A stretch of DNA of 64,000 bases from Sphaerolaimus hirsutus (GCA_964036195.1 OZ038455.1:29128323-29192322), one strand, 5' to 3'; shown: positions 1 to 11,182, counted from the stretch's first letter. Program-made: numbers and translations. The notes: generated from the letters alone by a model not told the origin.

Positions 1-238
1 CTACATCACATCAGAACATAAGAGTGAACTATCTTTTAATGATTTGCTGCTGTTTTTGTCTCAGTAAACTCAGCGCAACAATAAAAAATATCAAAGTGAG
101 TTTATCATAAGCCTGGCTAATTATGGTGGCATTTTCAAATTAAGAACTCGCTAACAAACTTACACATTTGTCTTTGAATATCACTAAAAGGTTTTTAAAT
201 ACAGAGTCTGCTGTCTGGGTATGCAATACAATACAAGC
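1..238. other. AT-rich sequence, no feature seen
   Basis: No open frame, repeat end or RNA signal was recognised here. It is the left flank of the hAT-F element that starts at 239. Confidence 0.4.
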
Positions 239-709
239 CAGAGTTGTGAAAAGTACCGAACTGTTATCAAAGTATGCGTATGTGTAAAGTATTTGGTTTT
301 TACTCACTCCCAAGTACAGAAAGCGTAAAGTAAAATATTTTAACTTTTACTTGCAAGTAAATGAAGGTAAAATACTTTTTTTCTCCCAGAAAGCATAAAT
401 GCGAGTATTTTTTTCTCAGAAAATCGATAAAGGGCTAAAATTGCCTCTTGTGAGAAAGGAGAGAGCTTCTCTTCTTTCTGAGAAATGTAGAAGAGATCAT
501 TATGAATGTTAATAAGTATTCTTTATGTTATTGAATAGCACAAATACTCTTTCTGTATTCGCAAAATTATTATACTGTACCTGAGTACTCCCAAAAAGTA
601 AGCGTACATGTGAGTACAGATACTTGTTCAAAGTATGCATATGCGTATTCACTCGGTACTCAGGTATGTGTACTTTTTGAGTTAAAGTAAATACACATTA
701 ACAACTGTG
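239..709. mobile_element. hAT-like MITE, family hAT-F (CAGAGTTG ends)
   Basis: The left end is CAGAGTTGTGAAAAG and the right end CAACTGTG, the inverted-repeat pair seen in better copies at 5678-7523, 18132-26332 and 50375-51158. Flanking 8-mers ATACAAGC (231-238) and ATGCAAGA (710-717) match at 6 of 8, so this is an older insertion. The interior is made of GTAAAAGTGAGTACTTTT-type blocks on both strands. No coding sequence. Confidence 0.6.
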
Positions 710-734
710 ATGCAAGATAGTAAGCGTCACACAC

Positions 735-1045
735 TGGAAAAAATTGTATACCATATTTATTGTAATACTAGTATGTATTCTATTTTTTGTTAACTTTTCT
801 ACCATGTAAACTTTTTTGGCTTCTAATAGAATGGCATACCTCCAATAGAACGGCAGGTTTTGGCACGTTTTTGCGCTCACGAAAACAATAGAACGGCAGC
901 CTCTTATAGAATGGCACCTCCAATAGGATGACAGGCTGTCATCGTATTGGACGTGCAATTCTATAGGAGGCTGCCGTTGTATTGGAGCTGCCGTTTTACT
1001 CGAGGTATGACTTTCTATTAGAAGAAATACGGTATTGTGTTGGTT
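735..1045. repeat. Inverted-repeat element with CTCCAATAGAACGGCAG motif
   Basis: The block CTCCAATAGAACGGCAG and its close variants occur several times in both orientations between 835 and 1000. The right end AGAAATACGGTATT resembles the terminal CCGTATTTC of family TA-1. A diverged relative with similar wording lies near 50920-51010. Boundaries are approximate. The remaining sequence to 1322 shows nothing recognisable. Confidence 0.5.
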
Positions 1046-1322
1046 GAATTATTTTAGATGGAACTTATTTACATTTTTATCAAATTTGCAAAGTTGTTCA
1101 TCTGTCGATGTCACTTTTTCTGCATTTAGATAGGTATGTGCTTAAACAGCATACTTAAAACCAACATTCCGGTGACATCATTCAACAATATATGGTATAT
1201 CCGATTGCAAAGTACACCCACAGTGCATAATAAATACTCAACAGATTAGCCGCGCATTTACCTAAATACATTTCTACTAAGTAAAAGAGAAAATGTGAGA
1301 TGTGAAAGCATCGAATTCATTA

Positions 1323-1858
1323 AGCGGGAATTAGAGCTCAGCGTCGATTCGACGTGAAATGACGACGTGAAATAACGTCGTGAAATTAATTACACGAGTG
1401 TGGATCATGCTACGGGTCTACAATTTTCTAAGGATAATATATGAATCAATACCTTAATCGTGTCCAATACTGGGTGTTATCAGCCACAACTAGAGCGAAT
1501 TGAAAAATTCAATTTTTATCATTCCACGTCATCATCATTTCACGTCACAGTGTCAGGGAACAACTTGACATTTCACGTCAGACTGCTGCTTGCAAAAGTC
1601 TGACGTGAAATGTCAAGTTGTTCCCTGACACTGTGACGTGAAATGATGATGACGTGAAATGATAAAAATTGAATTTTTCAATTCGCTCTAGTTGTGGCTG
1701 ATAACACTCAGTATTGGACACGATTAAGGTATTGATTCATATATTATCCTTAGAAAATTGTAGACCCGTAGCATGATCCACACTCGTGTAATTAATTTCA
1801 CGACGTCATTTCACGTCATCATTTCACGTCGAATCGACGCTGAGCTCTAATTCCGGCC
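1323..1858. mobile_element. PIF/Harbinger-like palindromic MITE, family PIF-1, copy 1
   Basis: A 536-bp near-perfect palindrome. The arms start AGCGGGAATTAGAGCTCAGC and run about 260 bases to a small centre near 1590-1600. It is flanked by TTA on both sides (1320-1322 and 1859-1861), the target size of PIF/Harbinger elements. The motif GACGTGAAAT repeats along both arms. A second, more diverged copy lies at 33705-34107 with TAA flanks. No coding sequence. Confidence 0.8.
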
Positions 1859-1861
1859 TTA

Positions 1862-2791
1862 GGGGCGAAGTGCTTGTGGCTACTACGTGTCAACTTTCCG
1901 TTTTTCATAGCAGAGTTGTTAAAATTACTAAACTTTTTTTCAATGTTTAGGTAGATGTTATATGTATAGGTAAATATATGTATAAAATGTCTATAAAGTA
2001 AATGTATGTATATGTATGAAATACTGTTTTAATCACGCCAGAGTACAGACAGTGTAAAAGACTCACCCTGGCATGAGTACATGTGAGTGGGGAAATTACT
2101 TTTTTTAAGAAAATGTAAACACAAGTACTTCTTTCCAGAAAAGTGTAGAAGAAAACACTTTTCCAGGAAAATGTAAAAGTGAGTACTTTTCTCATAGAAT
2201 ATGTAAATGTGGGTACTTTGTTACGACACCAAAAAATGCCAAAAGCAGTGATTAAAGTATTCCTGTAAATTCCTCTTAGTGATTTTTTTCAAGCGGAACT
2301 GGTCCCGTTAGCGGGATGATGTAATGTAGCCTTCTATTTCTCATTTTTATTTTTTCTGTGACGCTATAACTTGGGATATTGCCGTGATATTTGGATACCA
2401 TTTGCGGCACGCACGCGCACGCGCACACGTGTGTCAGTCAACTGATCAACTACTACACTTGGCATGTAACCCGCTTGGCATGTAGACCCGTTGCGGGGGT
2501 CCCATGGGAGGGCTGCTCAGCTAGTTATCTATTCCGTGGCTACTATCCCCTGATATCTCCATAAATCGCTCAACTATCTGGGTATCTATGTGGAGCAAAC
2601 TTTGAGCAGATTTCCCCAGTTTGCTCTAACAATCGCTAAATTTTGCTCCATTTTGTCAATTTTGCCAAGTATACATATCATATATATTTTAGCCTCAGCA
2701 GGCCCCCAAATTAATTTTCAGCTAGGTATCTATACTTCCGGCGGAGGGATTTGCTATCTATGAAGCCCCCGCGATTGTCAAAATTTGGAAA
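1862..2791. other. Non-coding; one-ended hAT-F fragment plus unassigned sequence
   Basis: A hAT-F left end (GCAGAGTTGTTAAAATTAC) begins near 1911 and its GTAAAAGTGAGTACTTTT blocks run to about 2220, but no right end with a matching duplication was found. From 2220 to 2791 I see no gene. TGGCATGTAACCCGC near 2460-2490 resembles the motif clusters at 62085-62190 and 63460-63620. Confidence 0.45.
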
Positions 2792-2799
2792 CCCCTGAT

Positions 2800-3791
2800 T
2801 AGTGATGGAAAAAGCGCCAGGCTTTTAGCGCCAAGCGTCAAAAGCGCCATGGCGCTTTTCCGATCCACGGCGCCAAGCGCCAATGGCGCCAGAGCGTTTT
2901 AGCGCCAAGCGCCAAAAGCGCCATGGCGCTTTTCTGGACCACGGCGCCAAGCGCCAATGGCGCCAGGAAGCTATAGCGCCAAAGGCCAATGGCGCCAGCG
3001 CCAAAGTGAAAACGCTTTTTATTATGCCGCACGATGTCCCAAACAGCCTCCTCCAGAAAATTTTTTTCCAGCTATCTACACAACCTCCGCGAGAGTCAAA
3101 ATCAAGGGGGTTGGATTGGGTAGATACACTCATTTTCGGTGGGTGCATCTCAAGGGGAGAGTATTATTTCTATAGCTCACTCAGACCTGGCTGAATTTCA
3201 AGGGGTAAATACGAAGTGGTAAATTTCGAGTGGGTAGATTGAAAAAACCCACCTTGAATAACACCCACTCGAATAACACCCACTTGAGTAACTTCCCCTC
3301 CAAAACTTACTGACGAAATTATAACTCACTGGGGTCCTATTCGAGGATACACGGTAGCTGAAATTGTGAGTAAATGAGGAGCAATTTTGGACACCCTACC
3401 TATGCAACATTTCAATTTTTTTAGGGTACTCACAGTGATCAAATTTAACAGGGCTTGGGAACAAAAATTTTGTCAGGTGCAAGAAGTCATTAAGTCCACT
3501 TGTTTACTTGACTTCTTAATGGAATTTTTTTAATAATGGTTGGCGCTTTTTGGCGCCATTGAAAATGCTGGCGCCAGGCGCCAATCGCGCCGCCAGATCA
3601 TGGCGCCAAGCGCCAAAAGCGCCATGGCGCTTTCTCAGATCCCGGCGCCAAGCGCCAATGGCGCCAGAGCATTTTAGCGCCAAGCGCCAATGGCGCCAGA
3701 GCATTTTAGCGCCAAGCGCCAAAAGCGCTATGGCGCTTTTTGCTTTGGCGCTAGCGCCAGGCGCCAGCGCCATGGCGCTTTTCCATCACTA
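2800..3791. mobile_element. hAT-like MITE, family hAT-A (GGCGCC arrays), copy 1
   Basis: Ends are TAGTGATGGAAAAAGCGCC and its inverse TTTTCCATCACTA. It is flanked by a perfect 8-bp duplication CCCCTGAT (2792-2799, 3792-3799), the hAT hallmark. Both arms are arrays of AAAAGCGCCATGGCGCTTTT and GCGCCAAGCGCCAATGGCGC. The AT-rich middle (about 3100-3360) carries a diverged CTTGAATAACACCC block related to TA-1. Open frames through the arrays are by-products of the stop-free repeat. Confidence 0.9.
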
Positions 3792-3843
3792 CCCCTGATC
3801 CGTCGTCGACATGCCAAACGGTTTACATGCCGACAGGTACAGG

Positions 3844-4261
3844 TAGGGTTCAAACGGGATCCCGATCCCGATCCCGGATCCCGTGAAATTCCGGGATTTA
3901 GCAGTCCCGATCCCGATCCCAAAAACTTTCAATTCCCAATCCCGAGAAACTCCAAAGTCCGGGATCCCGATCCCGGAAAAATTAGTGGAAATTATCAAAA
4001 GTGAAAAAATGACGTTTTTGCATGCAAAAATGTGAACGCAAACCCCCAGCGTTCATTTTATGCCACTTTTCTGGCATCCAACAGTGTTTTGAGACCTTTA
4101 TGAACAACTGTGAACGCCAGAACATTGGCCAAAAGCTCTATCCCAATACCCCAATCCCGATCCCGAAAAAATGTCAATTCCGACCCCGATCCCGATCCCG
4201 TGACCCCAATCCCGGCCAATCCCGATCCCGATCCCGAAAACTCAATCCCGTTTGAACCCTA
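3844..4261. mobile_element. hAT-like MITE, family hAT-C (GATCCC arrays)
   Basis: The ends are TAGGGTTCAAACGGGATCCC and its inverse TTTGAACCCTA, flanked by a perfect 8-bp duplication GGTACAGG (3836-3843, 4262-4269). The interior consists largely of GATCCC repeats in both arms around a unique centre. A right-end fragment of the same family lies near 42690-42752 inside another element. Confidence 0.88.
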
Positions 4262-4272
4262 GGTACAGGCCC

Positions 4273-4445
4273 GTGTCAACTGGTTTGTTTCAACTCAGAT
4301 TTCGGCTTCACGAGTCGCACAAAGTTCTGTGCACAAATGCACAATGTTGAAGACTGAATGAATGAAAATGCAGGTGCATTTGGAGATAGCTGTGCGACAC
4401 CTCTGTGCGAAGCCGAAATCTGAGTTGACAAACACCAGTTGACAC
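4273..4445. repeat. Short foldback repeat
   Basis: GTGTCAACTGGTTTG and CAACTCAGATTTCGGCTTC at the left are repeated in inverse at the right, so about 55 bases of each arm can pair around a short centre. No target duplication was identified. Confidence 0.6.
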
Positions 4446-5634
4446 ATTGTCCCTCACCAGTTCAATTTCTCCTCTGTCTGATGGTTAAAACTGGGATGCT
4501 TGGAAGCTCCAGGCGAAAACTCTAGCTAATGCTATGTTCACATAAGCGCATGAATCCAGTATGCAGTAAAGTAAACACAAAATAAATAGGTAGGATAGTG
4601 TTTACTCTGATGTATGCACTATATATCAAACTTGCTAGTCGGCTGAATGTAAAAAAGCAGAGTACTAATGATGATTACCTTTGCCTTCCGACAGGAGTCT
4701 CCAAGATTTTTACCATCTGGGGGGTTGGATAGATAGAAAATCGCCCCTCCGGATAGATAGATAGCTGGAAAAAATTGGGGGGCATGCGGGGGTTCGATAT
4801 AAAGGTGGGGGTTCAGGGGGTAGGAGCGAAAGGTATACATAGATAGCTGTCGGTTTGGGGAGTTACCCCCAACCCCCCTCCCTCCACCCCCATTGAAGTT
4901 ACTGTAAACGGTGGATCGGGCATGTTCAGATTGGACACGATGTAGAGATGGATTATTATTGTATCCACTTTTACGCAATAAATTTCGCGGTAAAATTGTG
5001 TGCTTCAATAAATTCCAGCTTACCGTATTTCCTCGAAATACCCCCTTCACCCCGAAATACCTCCTCAAAATGGCCACTATGACTGTAAAGCCCCCAATTT
5101 GAGTGTAAATCAAAAAAGCTGCGGTCTCAGCATAGTTGTTGAAACGTATTTACGTTTACTCGATAAATACGGATACTCGAGTACTGCATAAATACGTTTA
5201 CGTTTTCTCCCGAAAAAGATACCGGTACGCACTTACTCGCGTACTTTTTGAAAGTACGCGAATACCGAAAACGCATTTAAGCGGTACATAGAAGACAACC
5301 TTTTGACAGACAGAAAGTGACAAAAATAGAACATTTTCCTAAAAATTAGTTATCGGGTTAAAAACCCCCACATATTTGATGTATTCTAGAGTACAAATTG
5401 GCTAAATTTCTGATTTTTACGTTTTCTGGAAGAAAAATACTCACTTTAACATTTTATATGAGAAAAATACCCATTTTTACATTTTTTGTGAGAAAAAATA
5501 CTCAGTTTTATGTTTTCTCTGAAAAAAGTAGTTTACTCACAGTTTACACAGTGTAAAAGTATTTAAAAAATACTTTACGTTTTCTGTACTCAGGGTTGAA
5601 TAAAAATAAAATACTTAAATAAAATCATATATAC
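4446..5634. other. Non-coding; remnants of TA-1 and hAT-F elements
   Basis: A single TA-1 end (TACCGTATTTCCTCGAAATA) sits at about 5022-5045. A diverged hAT-F copy begins near 5128 and runs to about 5600, with GTAAAAATGAGTA blocks but weak ends. G- and C-rich sequence at 4720-4900 is not assigned. No gene was found. Confidence 0.45.
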
Positions 5635-6005
5635 CCCGGGTATAACCCCACTGATCGTCCATGACTCTCCAATGCGACAGAGTTGCAAAAGTGTATTTAC
5701 ACTTACCCAAAATACCCGGGTAAATGGGTATTTATATTTACACTTACACTTACACTTTCATAAAATACCCATAAACTTTTTTTACACTTTCCTGAGCAAA
5801 ATACCCGGGTACAGAAAGTGTATTTTTTTCTTTCAGATGGCCCTGTTTTATGCTTTTGAGAAAGCATAAAATAGGGTCATGTACATAAAATAACTGCACA
5901 GTGCACACATGCAGTTATGCATTGAATGTTGAAAATATGACAAATGTACAAACTAGCCTTTGATCTCCAACCTTTCATCAGTACTTATGGTATTCTACAG
6001 TTCAT

Positions 6006-7056
6006 TGTTGGGATTCATGATGTTTGTTCTGTGCAACTATTTCCCATTTGATTCAATATAGCTGTTTGATAGCAGTCACTGAAGGAACACTATGAAGTAC
6101 TAACCAACCAAAACCACTCAACCCTCAAATCCAACATGGTGGACGACCTAAACCGTTTTCAATGCAGAGGGGATGGCTGCAGCATTGCTGCATGGCTGTG
6201 CTGACCTGCCAAGCTCTTCATTGGCACCTGCTCACCCATCCGCTGGGCACACAGCAGACCAGTGCCAACAAGCTGCTTCTATCCAGCTTCAAAGGAACCT
6301 ACACCTACAGCACCTGCTCACCCATCCGCTGGGCACACAGCAGACCAGTGCCAACAAGCTGCTTCTATCCAGCTTCAAAGGAACCTACACCTACAGCACC
6401 TGCTCACCCATCCGCTGGGCACACAGCAGACCAGTGCCAACAAGCTGCTTCTATCCAGCTTCAAAGGAACCTACACCTACAGCACCTGCTCACCCATCCG
6501 CTGGGCACACAGCAGACCAGTGCCAACAAGCTGCTTCTATCCAGCTTCAAAGGAACCTACACCTACAGCACCTGCTCACCCATCCGCTGGGCACACAGCA
6601 GACCAGTGCCAACAAGCTGCTTCTATCCAGCTTCAAAGGAACCTACACCTACAGCACCTGCTCACCCATCCGCTGGGCACGCAGCAGAAACGCTTCACAG
6701 GTGGGAAAGAGGTCTCCTTCAGTGCTGTCAGCTCGCGGTGTCCACTGTCACACCGGAGTGATCCAGACAAACAAAAGGGCACACTGGCAAGGGAGGTACC
6801 AGTCAGTTGCTTTCAGTGGTCTCGCCAGAGAGAGTGAAAGTGTGATGGTTTTGGTTCACCCTGTTCTTCCTTAACTTAACTTATCCCTAAAATTATCATT
6901 TTCTTAAGGGAGAAAAGGGGGAATATGTTGGGATTCATGATGTTTGTTCTATGCAACTACTTCCCATTTGATTCAATATAGCTGTGTGATAGCAGTCACT
7001 GAGAGAACACTATGAAGTACTAACCAACCAAAACCACTCAACCCTCAAATCCAACA
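6006..7056 (+). mobile_element. TRIM-like miniature LTR retrotransposon
   Basis: Two direct 131-bp terminal repeats (6006-6136 and 6926-7056) begin TGTTGG and end CCAACA and differ at about five positions. A primer-binding-site-like TGGTGGACGACC starts immediately after the left repeat at 6137. A polypurine tract, AAGGGAGAAAAGGGGGAA, lies just before the right repeat (6905-6922). TCAT flanks both sides (6002-6005, 7057-7060). The interior is only 789 bp and has no gag or pol domain, so it must depend on a helper. This is the terminal-repeat retrotransposon in miniature layout. Confidence 0.85.
6225..6689 (+). repeat. 86-bp tandem repeat inside the TRIM element
   Basis: The unit starting CACCTGCTCACCCATCCGCT recurs at 6225, 6311, 6397, 6483, 6569 and, partially, 6655. 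The full units look identical, so expansion is recent. As 86 is not a multiple of three and no plus-strand frame has a stop, all three frames stay open and encode the same 86-residue super-repeat in different registers. No known domain was recognised. Confidence 0.9.
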
Positions 7057-7834
7057 TCATCATACTTTTGAAAAAAAGGACAAGATCAATGGAAATTCAC
7101 CAGCTGAACACAAAGTCAACTGGCTTTTGCATTGACATTTGCTGCATGTCCATTCTTGAATTTAAACAGTGTGTATCGCATTGCTTAATCAGTAAAATAT
7201 CAACACTGAAAAAGTGCCATTATTAGGGAACTTCATACCACTACAGTATTTGTTACAGTATGAAATGTTTCATAAAATGCAGTAAAATGTGAAATAATGC
7301 ATGAAAATGACAAATAAAGTGATCTAAAGGTGAAAACAGTGGTGTTTTTTAATGCTCAACAGTGAGAGCTCTTTCTAAAAAAATTTTTACACTTACACTT
7401 TTTTACACTTTCCTAGGTATTTTTAAAATACCTTACACTTTTGGTATCCATACTCAAAATTTGGAAAGTGTATTTACACTTACACTTACACTTTCCAAAA
7501 ATACCGGTATTTTAACAACTCTGCAATGCGAGACGATCCTGAAATGGAAAAAACTTTCCCGACATACCAAAATTTACCTGCTTTGGAAAAGACGGAATAG
7601 AATAACAGAATTGTGTCTAAATTGCTAGGCGAGATATCGTCAGCAAAAAGACAAAATAACGTTGAAAATACAACGCGACTGCAAATTGACCCCTACAATG
7701 TGAGGCGAATAATTGTTTGTTTCCTGGCACCTACTTGACGAATACACCAACAAATAATTGCTACTCGCGTGTACATCCAAAGCGCGAGGGCAGCTCCGGT
7801 GAAAATCGGCAGAAACCCCGTCCATAATGCGAAG

Positions 7835-8240
7835 CCAGTTCCGCAAATTGAGAAGTGAGAAGTGAAATGGCAAAGGCGAAGTAAAAGCGCAAAGGCCAAG
7901 TGAAACGACAAGTGAATTGGCAAAAATGAAGTAAAATCAAATTAAAACAAAAAGTAATTTCTCTTTGCCGTAAGTAAGTTTTTGCTATTTAACCTGCCAG
8001 TTCCACAAATTAAGAAGTGAGATATAATGGCAAATGCTAAGTGAAATGAGAAGAAAATAGGCAGAAGCAACGTGAAATGGCAAGTAAATTGGCAACAGCG
8101 AAGTAACAACATAAAAATAAAAAGTAATTTCCCTTTGCTTTTGCCAATTTCCTTCTCAATTCAGTTCTCACTTCTCGTTTTACTTCGCATTCGCCATTTT
8201 ACTTCTCACTTCTAAATTTGCGGAACTGGCCCAGGGGCCA
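7835..8240. repeat. Compound repeat, GAAGTGA motif, ends CCAGTTCCGCAA
   Basis: CCAGTTCCGCAAATTGAG begins at 7835, recurs as GCCAGTTCCACAAATTAAG near 7998, and appears inverted as TTTGCGGAACTGG at about 8217-8229, immediately followed by another CCAGTTCCGCAAG. The blocks between repeat GAAGTGAAATGGCAAA. A related single end occurs at about 36310-36330. No target duplication was identified. Confidence 0.6.
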
Positions 8241-8346
8241 GTTCCGCAAGTTGACAAGTACTTTACTCTTGACTCTTGACCAGACTCTTAACCAGAGTTG
8301 GTTTGAGTAAAATTATTTTTACTAAAATTGTATTTTGTGCTGTAAC

Positions 8347-9721
8347 TAGGGCTCGAACTCGACTCGACTCGACTCGTGACTCGAGGGTGAAATGGGGTGC
8401 CGACTCGACTCGACTGACTCAACTGGAAAAATATGGCCCTGACTCGAGAGTCGAGGTTTTTGCCTGACTCAACTCAAAAATTCAGCAAATTTCGAGTCGG
8501 GGTTTCCCATTGAATCATATAAAAATATCAATTTTAATATGACTTTTAAACATATTTTTCAAAAAATTTTGCGCGCAAGCACACATTTCCGCAATGCATG
8601 CAGCATATCTAATTGCTTGTCATATCTATTCAATAATGTCTAAAGTCAAGTTTCTCAACTCAAGTTGCGATACAATTCTACAGAATGAAACACACACACC
8701 ATGTCAAATACATTCCACAATGTTGGCACTGACCCAAAAATATGTAATGTAGTATATTTAACTTCACTATTGGATTTGAATGAATGAATGAATATGAATA
8801 CAACAATGTCTAGGCAGTATGTGTCTTTGTCACCTTCTCCCGACACTTTGCATGACATTTCACATTTTACAGGGTCACCAGCCTCTGTAAACAAACACTC
8901 CCATTTAAATAGGTATAACTGGAAAAATCTCTGCTATTAAAAAACCAGGTCATTGAAAGATATTGTTTTCCATCCCCAGGCTGGTTTCATTTTTGTTTGT
9001 GGCAACAACAAGAAAGTGAACAGGGATGGTCCGGCCGTAAAGTAAACCCGGCCGTAAAGTAGAGGGTGCTACTTTAGTTTTTTACCTAGGAAAATGTAAA
9101 AATGAGTATAGGTGAAAGCGAGTCATCGCTATCCCTACCCATCGCGAATTATATTATTTCCGCTGTTATTTTACGCTATTTTTTCAGCCGTTTATATCCA
9201 TGGGAGTGATTTTTTGCTTTTTATGCACTCAAAAAATGTTCTCAATCACGTTTTCTGTACCCGCATACTTTTTCACGCGAGTAAGTGAGTACCGGTATTT
9301 TTTCGGGAGGAAACGTAAACATAATTACGCAGCACTCGAGTATACGTATTTATCGAGTAAACGTAAATACGTTTGTACAACTATGCCTTACGGCCAGATT
9401 TACTTTACGGCCGGGTTTACTTTACGGCCGAGTTCTCGCCAAAGTGAACATGTGTGACAAAATGTTATATTTTTGCTTAATCTTGATATTAAAATCAACT
9501 GTTGGCATTAGAGTGTGTGTGAAAACATTGGTTGAAGAACCTGTATCTGAAATTTCTGCAAGTATCATGTGAAAAAGTAATGCATCCGACTCGACTCGAG
9601 ATTTTTGCCTGACTCGACTCGACTTTTCACTGAATCACCCGACTCGACTTGCTGACTCGACCGGAAAAATTTTGGGGTTGAGACTCGAACTCGTTTGAAA
9701 AAAATCGAGTTTCGAGCCTTA
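8347..9721. mobile_element. hAT-like element, family hAT-D (GACTCG arrays), copy 1
   Basis: The ends TAGGGCTCGAACTCGACTCG and TCGAGTTTCGAGCCTTA are flanked by a perfect 8-bp duplication GCTGTAAC (8339-8346, 9722-9729). Direct GACTCGACTCG arrays lie next to both ends. The centre includes a fragment of the TGTCA family near 8835-8880 and a nested inverted repeat at 9033-9433. Confidence 0.9.
9033..9433. repeat. Inverted repeat with GGCCGTAAAGTAAACCC ends
   Basis: GGCCGTAAAGTAAACCCGGC at the left is matched by its inverse at the right, each with the motif doubled. The interior carries hAT-F-like GTAAAAATGAGTA and CGTAAATACG blocks. It interrupts hAT-D copy 1. Its duplication was not resolved. 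Confidence 0.6.
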
Positions 9722-9829
9722 GCTGTAACACTCCATAAAATAATAATTGATTACCTTACTTGAAACCAATTAACACTTGAGCAGATCAATGTTCATTAGC
9801 ACTTCTCCATGGCAAATTTCAATGATATA

Positions 9830-10249
9830 CCGTATTACCTCGAATTATCCCCCCCCTTGAATTAACCCCCCCTCGAATTAACCCCCCCTCAAAATGGGCT
9901 GGGGAAATAATAAACCCCCCCCTCGAAATACCCCCCCTCCGGAATGATGTACGTCATGTATGCAATGTACATGATGTATTTATTACTACTTATTTGCATC
10001 GCAGCTACTCTTATACGCTCATTTGTGTACAGATGTACATCTATAGCCACAATATAACCTATATTCTCACATTTATTACCGTTTTTGTGTAAGAAATAGC
10101 GTATTCTTTACTACAAATTCCACGAAATTTTCTGGCGAAATAATAAAACCCCCCCTCGAATAAACCCCCCCCCCCCCTTGAATTAACCCCCCCTCAAATT
10201 TTGCTGGCGAAATAATAAACCCCCATGGGGGTATTTCGAGGTAATACGG
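9830..10249. mobile_element. TA-target MITE, family TA-1 (CCGTATTACCTCGAA)
   Basis: 420 bp between TA dinucleotides. Ends CCGTATTACCTCGAA and inverse CGAGGTAATACGG. Runs of CTCGAATTAACCCCCC follow both ends. The closest relatives are 13665-14089 and 27530-27964, which share the centre with GATGTACGTCATGTATGCAA. The relative at 27530 has an empty site in the duplicated segment, which fixes the TA boundary for the family. Confidence 0.88.
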
Positions 10250-10627
10250 TACATTTATCCATCTTTTAGAAAGCAATAAGGGTGAACGAGTTTTTTACTT
10301 TTGTTCAAGCAGCCTCACTAGAGTATGGAAACGTGCGTGAAGCAGTTAAATAAAATTGTGGAATGCATCAATTGAAGAACGCCACCTCACGAGTGGGATA
10401 AAATAAATCTCAGTATGATGGGAGTGGAACTGGCAGTGATTGTTTGTGGTTAGCGTTCGAAAAATATTGGGATATTTATATATTTTTAAATATAAGACAA
10501 TATTACAAAATCTTACATTTTTTATATTTTTTCCTGGTTTTCTTCTGAGAGATTTCAATCTAGGTATTTGTTTTGTGAGGAGAAAATAGTTAAAATAGGA
10601 AAATATAAAATATAAAATACATAAATA
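10250..10627. other. No gene seen
   Basis: Unique AT-rich sequence between two TA-1 elements. No exon, repeat end or RNA signal was recognised. Confidence 0.4.
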
Positions 10628-11182
10628 CCGTATATCCTTGAATAAGACCCCCCCCTCGAATAATACCCCCCCTTGAATAACACCCCCCTGTTGGCCATGT
10701 GAGGAAAAAATAACGCCCCCCCTTGAATAACTCCCCCCTCTTGAATAAGTCCCCCCTCTGGGTAAAACGATCGATGAGCAACACACGAAAATGAAACCGA
10801 GACAAGCAGAAAAATAAAGCTATGTCTGGGCTGATTCATCGAATGCAAATGGGGTCTGGTGTGTGAAACGAAAAATACAAAAGAATGTTAGCCGACGGCC
10901 GAGACGGCACAGCAGATACATTATGTGTACGCAGCGTATGCATACCTACACGCGGATGAACACAAATTTTAGGATGGATACGTTGTTTTTGTTATTGTTG
11001 AACTGGTCATTTTCTGCATTAGATGTGTTGACGGAATGCATACAAACAGTGAAAGTTTTCCTGGAAGTTCTGAGGAAAAAATAACTCCCCCCCTTGAATA
11101 GTACCCCCCCTTGAATAACGCCCCCCTCCAAAACCTCTGACGAAATAATAACGCCCCTGGGGTCTTATTCAAGGATATACGG
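10628..11182. mobile_element. TA-1 family MITE, TTGAATAA subtype
   Basis: 555 bp between TA dinucleotides, from CCGTATATCCTTGAATAAGA to TCTTATTCAAGGATATACGG. The motif TTGAATAACDCCCCC is repeated several times next to both ends, using the same bases as this copy's own terminal repeat rather than the CTCGAATT wording of 9830-10249. Confidence 0.85.

Larger units (their letters stand above)
5678..7523. mobile_element. hAT-like element, family hAT-F, with nested LTR miniature
   Basis: Ends CAGAGTTGCAAAAGTG and TTTTAACAACTCTG are flanked by a perfect 8-bp duplication CAATGCGA (5670-5677, 7524-7531). The repeated unit in this copy is TTACAC/GTGTAA, whereas the copy at 50375-51158 uses TTTACG/CGTAAA throughout. 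Without the nested LTR element (6006-7056) it is about 790 bp, close to the 784 bp of that copy. Confidence 0.9.
5635..7834 (-). pseudogene. Probable remnant of a multi-pass membrane protein gene (three exon-like pieces)
   Basis: Reading the minus strand, three pieces keep one frame if spliced. Piece 1 (7735-7834) encodes a very hydrophobic segment around WTGFLPIFTGAALALWMYTR and ends at a GTAGGT donor in phase 0. Piece 2 (7578-7692) follows a TAG acceptor in phase 0 and contains VVFSTLFCLFADD and ILLFYSVFSKA, then a GTAAAT donor in phase 1. Piece 3 (7524-7538 plus 5635-5677) follows a CAG acceptor in phase 1 and is split by the 1.8-kb hAT-F insertion at 5678-7523. Its upstream side is cut by the repeat starting at 7835. 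The hydrophobic pattern suggests a tetraspanning protein (MS4A-like spacing), but no family is assigned. The exon calls are inference; the insertion makes a working copy unlikely. Confidence 0.35.

Noticed and set aside
2825..3798. Several overlapping open frames of 60-110 codons with Ala/Pro/Trp-rich text in GGCGCC regions (also 11292-12400, 40336-40627, 49831-50319, 54466-54967, 55298-55557)
   Set aside because: They follow the stop-free GGCGCC repeat inside hAT-A elements on both strands, and the predicted peptides just mirror the repeat. There is no start context and no domain.
6162..6874. Three long overlapping plus-strand frames as genuine proteins
   Set aside because: They arise because the 86-bp repeat has no stop in any frame. 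No domain was recognised. Kept as a finding, not as coding features.
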